Positions 12,201 through 22,430 of a stretch of 64,000 nt of DNA are shown here, one piece after another. The stretch comes from Pseudisothecium myosuroides. Taxonomy: Eukaryota > Streptophyta > Bryopsida > Hypnales > Lembophyllaceae. A program made the position numbers and the translations under genes. The notes under the pieces were generated by a model. The model saw only the letters and a program-made list of their open reading frames with translations, was not told the origin of the DNA and searched no databases. Numbering within the stretch: the first letter of the stretch is position 1; every line of letters begins with the position of its first letter. Where the stretch lies: positions 4,960,001-5,024,000 of the forward strand of contig OX637297.1 of the NCBI GenBank assembly GCA_951799445.1. Reading direction: 5' to 3'.

Positions 12201-12430
12201 ATATTGACTTGAACATGAGATGATGGGAGAAAGCGATCCGGTACAATATTTATATTAATAAAAAAAACTGGTTACACAGAAAATGGTATTCAATAATAGT
12301 AATCTCAAATACCTACCAATGTCTCACATATTCTCAAAAAAGGCCATTCTATCTATAGTGCGAAATACAGTACTACAATTCAACAAGATCATTGTACTAC
12401 GCTTGGCATGAAAAAACATTGCATGTACAT
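9240..12430. other. AT-rich spacer 2 of giant hAT
   Basis: No supported gene. It holds one copy of spacer module I (9735-10700). It also holds two copies of a second module (about 9255-9660 and 11295-11690, landmarks CATTCATTCCATTT, AAAGTTATGGA, GAGCATCTTCT and ACTTGTAGA). That second module recurs at about 17870-18300 and 29700-30180. Short frames near 11000-12100 lack recognisable features. Confidence 0.6.
9735..10700 (+). repeat. Spacer module I, copy 2
   Basis: Same landmark order as the 5640-6545 copy: TTTTGGGCAAGAT, GTAGCTTTCAGG, GACTGGCATTTTTCAATT, TAACAATTTAGTG, TGTGACCTTGTGAAGTGCAG. Orientation is the same as the other copies, and point and indel divergence is substantial. Confidence 0.7.
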
Positions 12431-12482
12431 TTAACAATATACATGATCGTATTCTAAAAGAAAGTCGTTACAACAATACACA

Positions 12483-13589
12483 CTATTCCTCCTCGGAATC
12501 TGAATCGGTGTCATCTCTCTGACTTGGCCCAGTAGAAGCAGACCCATAAATCCCAAGATATGGACCTCCACCATAGATGTCTCCACGTCCACTTGATGCA
12601 CCTGTTTGTCCATAATTGCCGTAGCCAGGACCTCCAAAAGTTGGTGGAGGAGCTGAAACGTTGTAGTCAGAGCGATCTTCGTTTGGACGACTATAATAGG
12701 AGCTCCCGTGATGTTCATATGACCCACCTCCAGTGGTTCCACCGTAGTATTGTGAGCCTCCTTCGATGGAACCACCATACTGTACGGTTCCATGGGTTCT
12801 TTCTCTGCCTTCAGATTCACCTCGGGAATCATTAGCATATTGAGAATGACTTCCGCCTTGTGGTGGGCCATATGCACCACGGTCATGTCCGTATGACCTA
12901 TCGTGCCCAGGCTGTCGACCATGATCTTCTAGGCTCCTTCGCATTGCCTCATGCATTTCTTGTTCGTATTGTATGTTGTCTCGTTCTTCTTGGCGTTCGT
13001 GTCTTCCTCCAAATGTTACGGGTGCAAGAGCATCATCATCTTCATCATCGAGTTCGTCCTCTGCATCCGGCAACACAACTGTGGGAAGATGGCCAAATCC
13101 TCGATTAGACCACTCGTACATACAATCGCTCGGACCTTCCCAGTTCGAATCAATCACGTGGGCGCTGCGATTCAATTTGTGCACATCTTTTCCCGGAATA
13201 GTGCGCCAATCCACTTCTTTGTGGAGTACAATCTCTGCCCAAATCATGGCCATGACACCATACAACATTATATTTGGTTTGTTGTTTGGTAAACCTACTG
13301 CTTTTTGGATTTCCTTGTACCGTTGCACAAAGTGCTCGCTCTTACATGTGCTGATTTGACCTTCCCAACGGGGATGTTGATAAAGCGTGCGTTCACGTGA
13401 CCAGAGTTTGGAGACGTGTGTCATTTTCACGTACTTTTTGCACATTGTGGAGGTCCACAATTTCTCCTCCTCATCATCCCATCCAGGCTCAGCTACACAA
13501 AATGAGTTAGCCCAATCATCCCAATTTATGTCCTGCGATATTCCCCTTTTGGCCTTCTTGCCTTTGCCCCTTGGTGTTCTGTGTGACAT
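12483..13589 (-). CDS. Gly/Tyr-rich protein with N-terminal domain shared with RING gene, 368 aa
   Basis: Single-exon frame from ATG (13589) to TAG. Residues 1-15 are basic (RGKGKKAKR). Residues about 33-137 form a domain homologous to residues about 46-143 of the RING-H2 protein at 19072-22005. Shared positions are GW(D/E)(D/E)E, W-T-S-x-x-C-K-x-Y-V-K-M, K-L-W-x-R, C-x-S-x-x-F-V-x-R-x-K-E, and a final AE-x-x-L-x-(K/R)-x-VDW-x-T. An acidic stretch follows (DAEDELDDEDDD). The C-terminal 140 residues are low-complexity Gly/Tyr/Ser/His, resembling prion-like or RNA-binding tails, and the chain ends DSDSEEE. I recognise no known family. A TATA box lies about 285 bp upstream, after the common CCGACCG promoter. 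Second cargo gene of the giant hAT. Confidence 0.75.
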   Translation of the reverse strand: MSHRTPRGKGKKAKRGISQDINWDDWANSFCVAEPGWDDEEEKLWTSTMCKKYVKMTHVSKLWSRERTLYQHPRWEGQISTCKSEHFVQRYKEIQKAVGLPNNKPNIMLYGVMAMIWAEIVLHKEVDWRTIPGKDVHKLNRSAHVIDSNWEGPSDCMYEWSNRGFGHLPTVVLPDAEDELDDEDDDALAPVTFGGRHERQEERDNIQYEQEMHEAMRRSLEDHGRQPGHDRSYGHDRGAYGPPQGGSHSQYANDSRGESEGRERTHGTVQYGGSIEGGSQYYGGTTGGGSYEHHGSSYYSRPNEDRSDYNVSAPPPTFGGPGYGNYGQTGASSGRGDIYGGGPYLGIYGSASTGPSQRDDTDSDSEEE

Positions 13590-13859
13590 GATGATCTTTT
13601 GAAAATTGAAAACAACAAATCGTAAATTTCAATTTCGATTGTGCAACGCGTGGTCCAAATACTCGAGAATTTTAGTGAGTGAATTATTAATTGAAACGGT
13701 ACAATAGTCACTCAACCGCAACACATAACTAGCACTGAACTACTGAAAGCACTTCAGTGTCCCAGCCCAGTCCCTCACACACCAAGCCGGAAGGGGCGCG
13801 CAGATACCCAAAGGCGCTGGATCTGCCCACTCCGGTCGGGAAGGAACTGTGAAGAAATG

Positions 13860-14025
13860 AGGTTCCGCCCCGCTATTTATGCGTTCGGTCGGCGGAGCAG
13901 CCGAGGCGGTCGCGTACGTCCGAATCGGACGGCAGGCCGACCGACCCCAAGATCCTGCGGTTCTCATCTGTCGGTCTGCTGATCGCACGGCCACCGACGA
14001 AGGAGCGGACGGAAAAGGCGGACGG
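13860..14025 (-). promoter_or_regulatory. CCGACCG-rich promoter of Gly/Tyr-rich gene
   Basis: The GC-rich tract reads, on the minus strand, CCGACCG-type repeats and then GCATAAATAGCGGGGCGG (TATA at about 13873-13881). The TATA box lies about 285 bp before the ATG, matching the layout of the other three promoters. It runs directly into the tandem array at 14026-14700. Confidence 0.7.
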
Positions 14026-14700
14026 CGTGGACGGAGTCGGTCGGGTTTTCGGTCGGTCAGTTTTTCGGTCAGTTATTCGGTCGGGTTTTCGGTCGGTCCG
14101 GTTATCGGTCGGGTTTTCGGTCGGTCGGGTTCTCGGCCGGGATTTTGGTCGGGTTTTCGGTCGGTCCGGTTATCGGTCGCGTTTTCGGTCGGGTTTTCGG
14201 TCGGTCACGTTTTCGGCCAGGATATCGGTCGTGTTTTCGGTCGGCCCGGTTATCGGTCGGCCCGGTTATCGGTCGGGTTCTCGGTCTGGTTTTTGATCGG
14301 TCAGGTTTTCGGTCGGGATTTCGGTCGGTCGGGTTTTCGGTCGGGTTTTCGGTCGGTCAGGTTTTCGGTCGGGTTATCGGTCGGGTTCTCGGTCGGGTTT
14401 TCGGTCGGTCAGGTTTTCGGCCGGGATTTCGGTCGGGTTTTCGGTCGGCCCGGTTATCGGTCGGGTTCTCGGTCGGGTTTTCGGTCAGTCAGGTTTTCGG
14501 TAGGGATTTCGGTCGGTCGGGTTTTCGGTCGGGTTTTCGGTCGGTCAGGTTTTCGGTCTCCGGTTTTCGGTCCGCATTTCGGTTGGTCAGCTTTTCGGTC
14601 GGCTTCTCGGTCGATCAGTGGGGTTTTCGGTCGGTCACGATTTCGGTCGGCTTTTAGAGCGGCTTTTAGAGCGGTCGTCCGAGCGGTCTGGACAGAGGTC
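14026..14700 (-). repeat. CCGACCGAAAA tandem array (right, inverted)
   Basis: About 670 bp with plus-strand units GGTCGGTTTTC or GGTCGGGTTTTC, the reverse complement of the array at 3940-4571. The open frames through it (VFGRSGFRS-type repeats) are repeat artefacts. Confidence 0.92.
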
Positions 14701-14859
14701 GGGAAATCGGTCGGTGGCTTGGCACATTGGTCCGGAGAATAAACCTGAAGCGAAAATGCACCACATATGGACTCATGAAGTTCACGTGGACCAGAAATAA
14801 GTCACTAACTCAAAGTTCAAACGAGTTCTTTAAGTTCCTCATTCGATATCAAATGATTG

Positions 14860-17740
14860 TGTACTTCAGATGTGCCTCAAGTAAACATGAAGCACACCTC
14901 AAGCACACTTATACAATTATTATTGCTTTTAAAAAATAATCACCTCAAAAATAAAAACGTTCTTTGAAATTTCAAAATTGGACTATAAATGTTTGGGTGG
15001 GTTTAAGGTATGCTTGAGGTTCACGTCAAGAACACATAAAGCACACTTGAAGCGCACTTCGTGACTTCGTCTAATGAAATTGCCTTGGAATAAGAAGCTA
15101 TGAAAAATTTAACTTGGATTAAAAATACTTTGCTTATGCATGAAGTAACCTTGAAGCAAAATTGAAGTATATTTCCACTATTATCTTATGGTTGGTCGGT
15201 TGGATCATAAAAATAATTTCAAATTGAAACCTTCTACTAAGTGTACTAAATGAAATCATAAGGTTCTCAAAGTGCGCTAACAATAGACGTCACGCACATC
15301 TACAAATCATCTCTTCTATTTGCATTGCTTTGAAATGATGATGAATTTTAAAATGAAATGCTAATTTCCAAAATGAAAAGCATAAGTAAAAGTGATTGAA
15401 GTATGCCTGAGTTCTAGTTGAAGCATATTTCAAGCAAATTCCATCTTGTCAAGATACCTCGAATAATTTATATATTTTGTTGAATTCAATTCTTTTCATA
15501 TAAATGCCAATCGAAATCATGAAAAGTTTGAAGTGTGCTTAAATAGACTTATAGACCTAAGGTCGAACGGGCAAAATACTTCCTTCATTTTCAGTGCATT
15601 ATAAAGAAGTCAAAAAAAAAATCAAATGTACTAGGGAAAAAAAAAATAATGGCGTGTGCTTCAGATAGACGTGAAACACACCTCAAGCACATTTGTATCG
15701 TTTAACCACTAAAGCAACAAACACCATTTGTTGGCAACATAGCGATTTTGGACAGCTCCGTACAAACGCAATTTTTATTTTTTTTCTTTAAAATTTTAAC
15801 ACAAGATGTGTCGAAGGAGTATCTTTAAGGCCCAACAATTTTTATAGCGTTTGACAACAAGGTTAAAAAGTTACTACATGATAGGTAGTTCTGTTTGATC
15901 TTTGGGCAGCTCGGGCAGCCAATAAACTTCTTTAAAAATCACTTTTAAAAAAAATAGAAATTAGAAATTGGTTCTTCAGATGTATATGTACGCGGGAAGC
16001 TTTGAATCATTCAATTCCAATAAATGAAGAAAAAATTATGAGGATTCTTACTTTAAGGGTACTTATGGAATCATTAGTCTAAAGAAAACTTTGAAGTCAT
16101 TTATTTAACTCAATTTTGAATAACTTCGAAAATAAAATTAAAACATTGGGTGTACATTATTTACTTTAATATTACAACCACTTTGGATTGGCATTTTTCA
16201 ATTTGATAATTAAATTTGTAACAATTTAGTGAACATTTGAATCATTCTCTACTTCTTTCAACTTACAATTTTTTTCCTGTACATTGTACAATTCCAAATG
16301 ATCTAAAAATTTTGAAGCATGTGGCCAACTTGTCTAAGGAAAAGAATCCAAAGAGTAACTACCATTTTGGACATCTTTTCATATAAATGTGACCTTGTGA
16401 AATGCAGGTGCCTGGTTTAGGGCAGGGACCAAAAAAGCATTTTTGTCATTCCAAAGTTCAAACGCTATTAATCCTATTATCTTGCAATCGACATCGTGGA
16501 AAATTCTGATATTTTTTCCACATCTTCTCAAATTAATTTACTACAAGATCCAACGTTATATGTGTCCAAAAATATTTTTATTTCAAAATTTATTACTTGT
16601 ACCAGAAATGGCAGTTTTGGAGCAGTTTTGGTGAAAACTTAGTCCAAAAAACTAAGGGGTCAAATTATGTTGGATTATAAAGACAACTTTAAATTGAAAT
16701 CTTTTACAATAAAAAGATCGAATTTCAAAAAATAAATAAAAATAGCGTAAGGTGTATTTCATGTGTACTTCAAGCTCACCTAAAGGTTGAAGCACGTTTT
16801 TACTGTTCAAAGTAGTGTGGATCCTAAAAATGATTTTAATTTAAATCTCTTATTGAATAATTCAATATCAACTCATCAAAATACCAAATGCTTAAATTAT
16901 GCTTGAAGTACACCTCAAGCACATCTAGTATACATTTTCACTATTTCCATTCATTTCAAATTAAATAAATTTGAAGATAATAGAATCTTCTTTTCAAAAT
17001 TTCAAAATTTACAGTATAAATGAAATTGCTTGAGTTGCGTTTGAGGTCCACCATCAGTTCACCTCAAGCAAATTCCTACTACTTAGATTTCTTCATATTA
17101 AAAGAATAAAAATTTGAATTTCTTCTGGTTTAGAAATTCAGATGTAGTAATACAGTGCTTAAAGTGTGCTCCTACCATGCTTAAGGTTTATTTCAATTCT
17201 TCAAGCAACTTTCAAGTACATTCTTAAAATTTCTTGAATTTATGAAGAACAAAAAGTATAGTTATTTGAATTTATGATTGAAGGGGTGGAAAATAAGGTG
17301 CCATGCATGTAAACTTTAAGTTCATTTGAAAAATTCTCTCCTAATTTGAAATGCATTCAATATGAACTCTTAATAAACTATTTTTTTGAATAAAGGAGAT
17401 CATGAATTTCTAAAATAGTAAAATTGAGGTTCAGTTGTGATTGAGGTGTGCGTCAGGTCTATCTACGTGTCTTTAGTGTTTTTGTTTCATTTGAAAACAA
17501 AGAACTGCTGATTCAATTTTTTCAGATATAGTTTTCCAATGTGTGTTTTATGTGTGCTTGAGGTTTATTAAGCAAAGTTGTTTGCTCTTCATTTGTAAAA
17601 TATATTTTTGGTTGCCAATTTTGGGGGAATTTCTTATTCAAATGAAATGAGAAAAGTAATGGTGCCCTTTTAGTTGAGAGATAAACCTTTCACCCTATAT
17701 CTAAAGACTACAAGAAGTACACGTCAAGTGCACTTGTGAA
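14860..17740. repeat. Dispersed TGCTTGAGGT / ACCTCAAGCACA motif cluster
   Basis: Degenerate half-sites such as ACCTCAAGCACA, GTGTGCTTGAGGT and CGTCAAG..CACATAAAGCACACTT recur near 14872-14910, 15008-15060, 15655-15700, 16745-16795, 16897-16925, 17030-17075, 17415-17460, 17545-17570 and 17700-17730. They are often arranged as two inverted halves around a short centre. Confidence 0.6.
15735..16660 (+). repeat. Spacer module I, copy 3
   Basis: Landmarks are ACATAGCGATTTTGGACAGCT, GAGTATCTTTAAGGCCCAAC, TTGGCATTTTTCAATTTG, TAACAATTTAGTG, TGTGACCTTGTGAAATGCAG and AACTAAGGGGTCAA. It embeds within the motif cluster of the same spacer. Confidence 0.7.
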
Positions 17741-18654
17741 ATTGCCCCAAAAATTGAATATAATTGATAGTTTGAATCCTAATCGAAGTGCAATGAGAGA
17801 AGTAAAAAATAAAAAATAAGAGAAATTCAAAGTAATTTTTTCTTCGAATGTTTTTCTTAAAGATTACATTTTTGTCTACATGTGAAGCTTTGTTCCCTTC
17901 AATTTGAAATTTTGGATTAATAATGAAAAAGTTCTTCAGAATCTGATTTTTTCGGACAATTTAAGAATCTCAAGGAAAAAAAAATTTGAATGATTCACTA
18001 TTGGATGTTATTTTTAGAATTTTACCAAGGAAATTGTTGGACAATCTTAGTCTCTTAGATTTCCTAGCTACAAGAATCTCACTGTTGAGATTATTGTGAT
18101 CCAATTCCATCTAAAAGTTATTACCAATTTCGTTTTTTCTTCCATCCTCCATCCAATTCTACTTGACAATTTTATAATGAGTGAAAATCAAGTGGTTTTT
18201 TTCCTAAATTTTTTGGGTACATTATGAATTCAACTACTTTACGTAGATAAGTGGATAATCAAAATCATTAGTGTTAAAAACTTGAACTACAAAGATTCAA
18301 AGCCAAAAACTATAGTCAAGCAAGGTGCCTCTAAACTAATTTTCTTCCTTCTAAATTCATATATTTTATACTATACACAGTTTAGTTTTTGAAGCTTTCT
18401 TTTACGTATCCATATACTAGTTAAGAATAAGATCTTATAGTTTGATATTCCCAAAAAGAAAGGTTTGATGGTTCTTTACTCTTTGAAATAGCACTGAAAA
18501 TTTTTAGTTGTTTTTTGATAGGAATATCACCTTCCTCCTCTAGGGATTAATACAATTGGTCCTTCCATTGGATCCAAAATAAAAACTGAAGAATCATTTG
18601 ATTATATCACATTGCAGTGTTTTGAATTTAGGATTTGTAGCATACGGCTTCGTA

Positions 18655-18870
18655 TGTTGGTTCGGGCGGTCGGTCAGTTTGGAGCGGTCGCTGGGGTCGG
18701 TCGGTGAGCGGTCGGCAGAGGTTCGGGGCGGACTGCGGCTTCGGCGACCGCCGCGGAGGCGGAACGCGTCGGTCCGGGGCAGGTCCGCGAGGTTCGGGGC
18801 TGGTCCGGCGGCAGACGCGGCTTAGGTCTGGGGTCGGTCGGCTATAAGAGCGGACGGCCTCCTCGGACCT
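18655..18870 (+). promoter_or_regulatory. CCGACCG-rich promoter of RING gene
   Basis: The GC-rich tract (GGTCGGTCGG, GCGGTCGG repeats) stands out from AT-rich surroundings. It ends in GGCTATAAGAGCGGACGGCC with TATA at 18843-18848, 229 bp before the chosen ATG. It matches the kinase-like promoter nearly base for base around the TATA box. Confidence 0.78.
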
Positions 18871-19071
18871 CCTCACTTCAACTCCCCTTCGGCGCCAAGT
18901 CGGCTGATCTCTATTGCTTTATGCGCCAGTTGCTCCTACATGGTGGAGAGTTGAAGTCATTGAGCTTTTGATACGGGAACTTTTTGAATTTTTTACTTGT
19001 GCATATACATTGGACGTCACTTGCGGAGTATTTCTTGAATTGGAGGTGAAGGCAATTTCAAATTGCCAATC

Positions 19072-22005
19072 ATGACTGGTGAAGGTGATGCAACTACCGA
19101 TGGGATGACTTCAGGTGGTGATAACACGAAAAGGATTAAACAGAAGGGAGCCAAACATGAGCTTCATTATGAGATTTTAGATAATCCTGACATCAAAGCC
19201 GAAAGCGGATGGGAGGAAGAGGGAGCAGAGTATTGGACCTCCAAAATCTGCAAGCAGTATGTTAAAATGTACCACATTGGCAAGTTGTGGCCTCGAGATT
19301 TTCACCCGGTCCACACACGGGCTTTCGGTTGCAAACCAGGGAGTTGCCAAAACTCGCAATTTGTTTGTCGATCGAAGGAGGTCTGGCGGGCGCTTTTTGG
19401 AGACAAGGGAATGAGTAAGGGGTACATCAATTATACCTTGGCATCTATGGTTTATGCGGAACTCATACTGGGCCGCAAAGTGGATTGGAGTACGTTTCCG
19501 ACAATAGCACAGTGTCCACTTCTGATTGGAAGAAACCAGAAAGATATTCCCCATTGTCCCCCCAGGCCTCAGGCAAAACCCAAAGAAGCATTACAAATTA
19601 CTACAACGCATACAACGGAGGTTGGGGAGGGGACAAGTGATGCAGCGCAGTTGGGTTCATTGCATGCCCTTGCGGAAGTTGGCAATGCCCTCGCGGGAGG
19701 TACAATAGAAGAAGTCTTACCAACTCCCCCAGTGAAAGTGAGCAATACCGCTTCGGGAGGCGCAAAGAGACTGGTGTTTCTGACTCCTCAAATGTGTTTG
19801 ACTTCCAAACCGATTTTGAGTACTGTGTTAGGTCGAGAGACTGCTCCAAACAAACGCGGCCCCGCGATAGGAAATGGGGCACCTATTTTGCCACGAAAGG
19901 AGGTTGGCGACAAAGAAGTTGCAAGGGCCAATGCTAGAATTGATAGTCTTCTAGAGAGCAATGCTCTACAGCCCTTGATGTACACACCTCTTCCGCCTTC
20001 GTCTTTACCGTCAAGTCCAATCCTAAGTCCAGAAATGGAAGTACAACCGACACGAAGACACGGAAAAGAACCCCAGGACGATGCCGTGAACCTTTTTATT
20101 GATGGGATAGAGCCTGAAAGCGAGCATCCACATTTGTCACCACCAGGTGATGACCCAGTGGAGAACCTTGGTCTAATGCAAACTACCAAGGAAGTGGAAT
20201 TCCTGCTAGACTGCGACAATCGGTGGAAGAAGCATCAAGAAGAGCTTCAGAAAAATGACCCCAACCACGAGGCCAGCAGCTCTGGAGTGCATTTATGGGG
20301 AGCTATCAAGCCATCGGTTGTGGAAACTGCTTTCTCGCTAACTTCTTCAGCTCGACTTGTAGCTCAAATTACGCCAAGGATTATCGAGATGGCGCAAGAA
20401 TTTTCTAGAGTCTCTCCAGAATTGATGACTGGTGCCTTGTCTTTCTTGGATTTCACAAAGTCCATGGTACCACTTCTCGACGACAATGTAGGCAAAGCAA
20501 GCGAGGTGCTTCTCTTGGAGTCAGAAAACATGAAGTTGAAGGCAAAGTGCAAGGACTTGGCCCGACAAGTGCAGATGGAGAAAAAGCTTGTGAAGGCAGA
20601 AAAGCGCAGGAATTCATTAATGCTTGTCCGTGTGGATGAGAATGAAAGATTAGAAACTGAACTCATTAAATTCAATCGCATGCATGAAGGGGTACCCATC
20701 ACAGACAATGTGAAACCCCCGTCTGTGGAGCCAAGTCAAGAAAGTGAGGATAAACTCTCTCTTCCTTTCGATAAAGTTCAAGCAGTGCAGGAGACCGAAG
20801 TTGTGCATTTGGATGACGAGGAGGAAACCCGTAGATGGGAAGTGCAGGTACGACCCTCCACCAATAACCCTACCCCGACACTGATGGATGCTTCCATGCA
20901 AACTGAAGGTCAGGAGTTTGAAGAGCTGAAACAAAAATTGAATGAAACAATTCGAGAAAAAGCCCTTCTTCAGTCGGACTTGGAACAAATGAAACAGACA
21001 ATGGACTTGCGTCACTATATGCCCGGGTACAGATTGGAGTATCGGTGGTTGGCATGGATGCAGATTCTCCAAGACAGGCCCTCCGTGGTATCCCAAGCAA
21101 TGCAAGGGCTTCAAAAATTGGCAATGAAGTCGGCTGAAGATTGTACTGCCATTGAGACCTCTTTAAAGAGGTTCCAAAATGCGTTCCATCAAGGAATTAG
21201 GGGGTATACCGAAATTACATGTTGGGGAGACATGGATGTCATGTTTGAGCACTTGAATCACACGAAGAAGGAATCACCAATTAAGAATGTGAATTGGACC
21301 TTCGAAGCAGAGGAAGGATGGGTGCCTTACAATACACTTTCAGCACACATCAAGAAGCATGAGAAGGTTGTAGTGCACGCTTGTGATCCGGCTCCGGGCA
21401 TCTTGGAGGGTCATTGTAGTGTTTGTCAAGGCCCCTTTGGTCCTGAAGGAGCTCTAACTATGGGCCAATGTCGTCACACTTTCCATGTAACATGCATGGT
21501 TAGAGCATCGCTCATTCGTTCAGTTTGTGCGGAGTGTCGCTCTCCTTTGAGTCCTAGGTTCTATGAAATGCTTGGGATTTTGGAAGTGATGCCCCCTGGC
21601 CATGAATACAATCGTTGGAACCTTCCATTGGACCAAGGACCATACAAGTTTTCGAATTACTTGCATTGGGGAAAACCTCTGACATGGGATGCAAATGAGC
21701 GAAAGCATGGACTTTACGAGGAGTCCCAAGAACCGGTAGATGATCTCATGTGGATGACTATGAATAGAGAGGTGGAGTTGCGAGCACGAGTTATTGAAAA
21801 TGAAGAGGGTCGTGAATTATTTTGTCGCAACATGGGGGGGCATTGGAGCTTGCAGCACCAGAAATTCTTCCGATTTCCTGAAAAGGAGGTGAAAAAAGGG
21901 CCAGATGGCAATTGGGAGGAGGTGGAGGGTCCGAAAGAGTTTAAGGAGCAGTACGGCGCGTATAACCACACTTTGATTGGCAGGGCCTTCTTCTTGTCCA
22001 AGTAG
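19072..22005 (+). CDS. RING-H2 / coiled-coil protein, 977 aa
   Basis: Single-exon frame. I chose the ATG at 19072 because the preceding in-frame TTG (19063) is not a standard start. Residues about 46-143 are homologous to the N-terminal domain of the Gly/Tyr-rich protein (12483-13589). Predicted coiled coils lie at about 477-510 and 613-643. A zinc-binding RING-H2 lies at about 781-825: CSVC, eleven residues, then QC-R-H-TF-H-VT-C and finally CAEC. RING-H2 domains usually recruit a ubiquitin-conjugating enzyme, so an E3 ligase role is a reasonable inference. The last 150 residues are Trp/charged-rich and unrecognised. The C terminus is SK followed by TAG. The sequence just after the stop is unusually Gln-rich if the in-frame TAGs are read through. 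Third cargo gene of the giant hAT. Confidence 0.82.
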   Translation: MTGEGDATTDGMTSGGDNTKRIKQKGAKHELHYEILDNPDIKAESGWEEEGAEYWTSKICKQYVKMYHIGKLWPRDFHPVHTRAFGCKPGSCQNSQFVCRSKEVWRALFGDKGMSKGYINYTLASMVYAELILGRKVDWSTFPTIAQCPLLIGRNQKDIPHCPPRPQAKPKEALQITTTHTTEVGEGTSDAAQLGSLHALAEVGNALAGGTIEEVLPTPPVKVSNTASGGAKRLVFLTPQMCLTSKPILSTVLGRETAPNKRGPAIGNGAPILPRKEVGDKEVARANARIDSLLESNALQPLMYTPLPPSSLPSSPILSPEMEVQPTRRHGKEPQDDAVNLFIDGIEPESEHPHLSPPGDDPVENLGLMQTTKEVEFLLDCDNRWKKHQEELQKNDPNHEASSSGVHLWGAIKPSVVETAFSLTSSARLVAQITPRIIEMAQEFSRVSPELMTGALSFLDFTKSMVPLLDDNVGKASEVLLLESENMKLKAKCKDLARQVQMEKKLVKAEKRRNSLMLVRVDENERLETELIKFNRMHEGVPITDNVKPPSVEPSQESEDKLSLPFDKVQAVQETEVVHLDDEEETRRWEVQVRPSTNNPTPTLMDASMQTEGQEFEELKQKLNETIREKALLQSDLEQMKQTMDLRHYMPGYRLEYRWLAWMQILQDRPSVVSQAMQGLQKLAMKSAEDCTAIETSLKRFQNAFHQGIRGYTEITCWGDMDVMFEHLNHTKKESPIKNVNWTFEAEEGWVPYNTLSAHIKKHEKVVVHACDPAPGILEGHCSVCQGPFGPEGALTMGQCRHTFHVTCMVRASLIRSVCAECRSPLSPRFYEMLGILEVMPPGHEYNRWNLPLDQGPYKFSNYLHWGKPLTWDANERKHGLYEESQEPVDDLMWMTMNREVELRARVIENEEGRELFCRNMGGHWSLQHQKFFRFPEKEVKKGPDGNWEEVEGPKEFKEQYGAYNHTLIGRAFFLSK

Positions 22006-22064
22006 ATGCAGCAACAAGTACAGAGCATGCATTAGTAGATGTGGCAGGGGCATTCGACAGGAGG

Positions 22065-22430
22065 ATGTTCGACATTATAATTCAATGGAGGGCATTCTTG
22101 TTGCAAGGAGATCGACCGAACAATTTGCAATCCGAAGACGATGATGTGGCAGTGAACGCGATGGTAGATCGAGTGGATGTTGCTTTGAGAGCTCTGAGCA
22201 CCGGCGAAGTAGATTTGACTCCCGCGAGGAAGAGGAAACGTAGGGTTGAAGATGAGGATGACCACTCTCCGGAATCAAAGCGGTTGTTTTCCAAGGTTGA
22301 CGAAGAAGTGCAATCCGGAGGGCGCATTGTTCGAGTAAGTCAACAATGCCAAACTCGACAAGCTGCTAGAAGACTCTTGGCTGGAGAAGGGACATCTCCT
22401 GTTTCGGGAGAAGGTAGTGGCAGGTGCTGA
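22065..22430 (+). CDS. Small basic hypothetical protein or 3' exon of RING gene
   Basis: The open frame continues upstream to a GTG at 22041, and the first ATG is at 22065 (121 residues). It carries a strong nuclear-signal-like run (PARKRKRRVEDED) and an Arg-rich end (RVSQQCQTRQAARRLL), ending TGA. It starts only 60 bp after the RING gene stop, in another frame. It may be a last exon joined by an intron near 22000-22040, or a separate small gene. I recognise no family. Confidence 0.5.
   Translation: MFDIIIQWRAFLLQGDRPNNLQSEDDDVAVNAMVDRVDVALRALSTGEVDLTPARKRKRRVEDEDDHSPESKRLFSKVDEEVQSGGRIVRVSQQCQTRQAARRLLAGEGTSPVSGEGSGRC

Larger units (their letters stand above)
14701..18620. other. AT-rich spacer 3 of giant hAT
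   Basis: No supported gene in almost 4 kb. It contains the dispersed TGCTTGAGGT / ACCTCAAGCA motif cluster (14860-17740), spacer module I copy 3 (15735-16660) and spacer module II (about 17870-18300). Confidence 0.6.

Noticed and set aside
14026..14700. Right terminus of the giant element
   Set aside because: Considered as a Foldback-type end with 3940-4571, but the clear inverted repeat with 8-bp duplication at 31123-31141 defines a better boundary; a nested element remains possible.
13879..14742. A 287-codon open frame of FGR/VFGRSGF repeats
   Set aside because: Same artefact on the inverted array; two frames are open over the same bases.
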